Below are positions 62,607 to 64,000 of a stretch of DNA of 64,000 bases, one piece after another. Both the position numbers and the translations under genes were made by a program. Every line of letters starts with the position of its first letter. The first letter of the stretch is position 1. Under the pieces are notes generated by a model. The model did no database searches. It worked only from the letters and a program-made list of their open reading frames with translations, and had not been told where the DNA came from. This DNA comes from Faecalimonas sp. (GTDB lineage Bacteria > Bacillota > Clostridia > Lachnospirales > Lachnospiraceae), in assembly GCA_029264305.1 (NCBI GenBank), contig JARICA010000018.1:1-64000 (forward strand). The letters are read 5' to 3'.

Positions 62607-63341
62607 TTATCTAGTATGTATTATACGTTCTGGCCACCCGGAAATCTTTCCATTTAAAATGGCAGTAAACATTCTCTCTTTGGTTCCTTTATGTTCAGTA
62701 TTTAGTTGTTTTACTAAGTCTTTTGCATATTGCCTTTTTGTATGTCCATCTACAGAACATTTATTTTTCACTACAGGCAAATTATATTTGTTTTTGAATC
62801 CAATTACATCTACTTCATCAACAAACATCATCGGACGAATAACAGTTAAATCCATACGATCTAAATAAGTTTTTGGAGAAAAAGAATGGAATCTTCCTTC
62901 AAAAATCAATGAAAGAAGCATGGTTTCGATAATATCATCTTTATGATGTGCATATGCGACTTTATTGCAGCCCATTTCTTTTACAGCTTCATTTAAAGCA
63001 CCTTTTCTCATTTTTGCACAAAGAGAACATGGATTGGATTCTTTTCGTTCTTCAAAAAGAATACGACCAATATCTGTTTTTACAATTTTATAAGGCACTT
63101 CCAATTCTTTACATAAATTTTCCACAGGAGTCAAATCAAAATCGCTATATCCTAAATCGACAGTAATAGCACTTAATTCAAATTTTTTAGGATAAAATCG
63201 TTTGAGACCATGAAGCGCATAGAGAAGAGTAAGACTGTCCTTACCTCCAGAAATTCCTACCGCAATATGGTCACCTTCTTGAATCATATCGTATTCATCT
63301 ATCGCTTTGCGCGTATAACTTAATAATTGTTGTAATTTCAT
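62607..63341 (-). CDS. tRNA 2-thiocytidine biosynthesis protein TtcA-like
   Basis: A 244-residue PP-loop ATPase with S-G-G-K-D-S-L-T-L-L, the C-S-L-C cysteine pair (P-C-S-L-C-A-K-M-R-K-G) and a later conserved cysteine in N-K-C-S-V-D-G. These fit the TtcA family, which uses an iron-sulphur cluster to thiolate tRNA. Clostridial members may have other tRNA targets. GAAAGGAA precedes the ATG on the minus strand. Confidence 0.85.
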   Translation of the reverse strand: MKLQQLLSYTRKAIDEYDMIQEGDHIAVGISGGKDSLTLLYALHGLKRFYPKKFELSAITVDLGYSDFDLTPVENLCKELEVPYKIVKTDIGRILFEERKESNPCSLCAKMRKGALNEAVKEMGCNKVAYAHHKDDIIETMLLSLIFEGRFHSFSPKTYLDRMDLTVIRPMMFVDEVDVIGFKNKYNLPVVKNKCSVDGHTKRQYAKDLVKQLNTEHKGTKERMFTAILNGKISGWPERIIHTR

Positions 63342-63406
63342 TTTAAATATTCCTTTCTTGTTTTAATAATATTAAAAACGTCTTGCTTATAGTATCTTAT
63401 TTTGAC

Positions 63407-63436
63407 TTGAAATACAAGTAGGTAAAGTGATATGAT
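63407..63436 (+). promoter_or_regulatory. Promoter of dtd
   Basis: TTGAAA (63407-63412), an 18-base spacer and TATGAT (63431-63436), 35 bases before the dtd start. A TTGACT at 63402 is too far from the -10 to be its partner. Confidence 0.55.
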
Positions 63437-63470
63437 AGTTCTAATTGATGAAAATTAGGAGGAAATACAA

Positions 63471-63917
63471 ATGAAATTTGTTATTCAAAGAGTTACAGAA
63501 GCTTCTGTTTCTGTAGAAGGAGAAGTAATTGGAAAAATAGGGAAAGGTTTTCTTGTTTTAATTGGGATTGGACAATCAGATACAAAAGAAATTGCAGATA
63601 AGTTAGTGAAGAAATTAGTTGGTCTACGTATATTCGAAGATGAAAATGGAAAAACTAATCTTGCCTTAAAAGATGTAGAAGGAGAACTGCTTTTGATTTC
63701 ACAATTTACTTTATACGCAAATTGTAAAAAGGGATATCGACCAAGTTTTACTGAAGCAGAAGTACCAGATAAGGCGAATATTCTTTATGAATATATTATA
63801 GAAGAATGTAAAAAAGTAATCCCGATTGTACAAAAAGGAGAGTTTGGAGCTGATATGAAGGTTTCTCTTGTAAATGACGGACCTTTTACAATTGTTTTGG
63901 ACTCTGAACAATTATAA
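63471..63917 (+). CDS. dtd: D-aminoacyl-tRNA deacylase
   Basis: A 148-residue Dtd with the active-site strands S-Q-F-T-L-Y-A and N-D-G-P-F-T (usually N-D-G-P-V-T) and the N-terminal [13 protein letters not shown]. It frees tRNA from D-amino acids and glycine mischarged on tRNA-Ala. TAGGAGG lies before the ATG. It is followed by a terminator. Confidence 0.95.
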   Translation: MKFVIQRVTEASVSVEGEVIGKIGKGFLVLIGIGQSDTKEIADKLVKKLVGLRIFEDENGKTNLALKDVEGELLLISQFTLYANCKKGYRPSFTEAEVPDKANILYEYIIEECKKVIPIVQKGEFGADMKVSLVNDGPFTIVLDSEQL

Positions 63918-63922
63918 TATAT

Positions 63923-63966
63923 AAAAATATCCTCTTTACTAGCAAAACAATAAGGAGGATATTTTT
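63923..63966 (+). terminator. Intrinsic terminator after dtd
   Basis: AAAAATATCCTC and GAGGATATTTTT form a perfect 12-bp stem with a 20-base loop; the T-run is part of the stem end. The structure is symmetrical and could serve both directions. Confidence 0.8.
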
Positions 63967-64000
63967 ACAAAATAGACTTGTTTCATATGGAATATTTTAT

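Overview
The window looks like the chromosome of a low-GC, spore-forming member of the Clostridia, most likely a Lachnospiraceae-type gut anaerobe. The evidence is the AT-rich DNA, strong AGGAGG ribosome binding sites, sporulation genes (yqfC, yqfD, a SpoVB-like flippase) and the gene orders miaB-mutS-mutL-miaA, mreBCD-PBP2-minCDE-rodA-mgsA and yggS-sepF-ylmH-lspA-rluD. It falls into two halves. I saw no rRNA gene, no intact tRNA gene, no CRISPR array and no insertion sequence.

Bases 1 to about 23,980 are the right part of an integrated mobile element whose left end lies before the window. Its backbone is the 3' end of an ssb gene, a decayed relaxase with a mobC gene, an ImmR/ImmA-type control module with a 56-residue zinc-ribbon gene, a control region with two face-to-face promoters and repeated operators, two element regulators, a Tn916-type excisionase and a tyrosine integrase. 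The integrase is followed by phased repeats that probably mark the attachment region.

The cargo between mobC and the Imm module is a defence island. It starts with a type 1 BREX operon in canonical order (brxA, brxB, brxC, pglX, pglZ, brxL; 2132-15168) behind a good promoter; pglX is split in two by a frameshift. After a short tRNA-like inverted-repeat structure comes a tightly packed three-gene unit: a 299-residue HExxH metallopeptidase, a DUF1837 nuclease (HamA) and a superfamily 2 helicase (HamB). HamA and HamB together form a Hachiman system. The metallopeptidase overlaps hamA by ATGA, so it may be a third, coupled component; this is the best candidate for something undescribed. The disrupted relaxase suggests that the element can no longer transfer by itself, and the split pglX suggests that BREX may be switched off or altered.

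Bases 23,984-64,000 are ordinary chromosome, almost all on the + strand in long overlapping operons. In order: a low-molecular-weight phosphatase, a MATE transporter and a GT51 transglycosylase; yqfC-yqfD-phoH-ybeY; a SpoVB-like flippase, pyridoxal kinase and small conserved genes with 5-formyl-THF cyclo-ligase; miaB; mutS-mutL-miaA-ynbB; two FAD proteins and radC; the rod-shape and division cluster mreBCD-PBP2-minCDE-rodA with mgsA and a lipoprotein DD-carboxypeptidase; then, after a bidirectional terminator and a minus-strand DUF378 gene, a radical SAM protein, an HlyD-like protein, yggS-sepF-ylmH-lspA-rluD, a cytidylate-kinase-like gene, ttcA (minus) and dtd.
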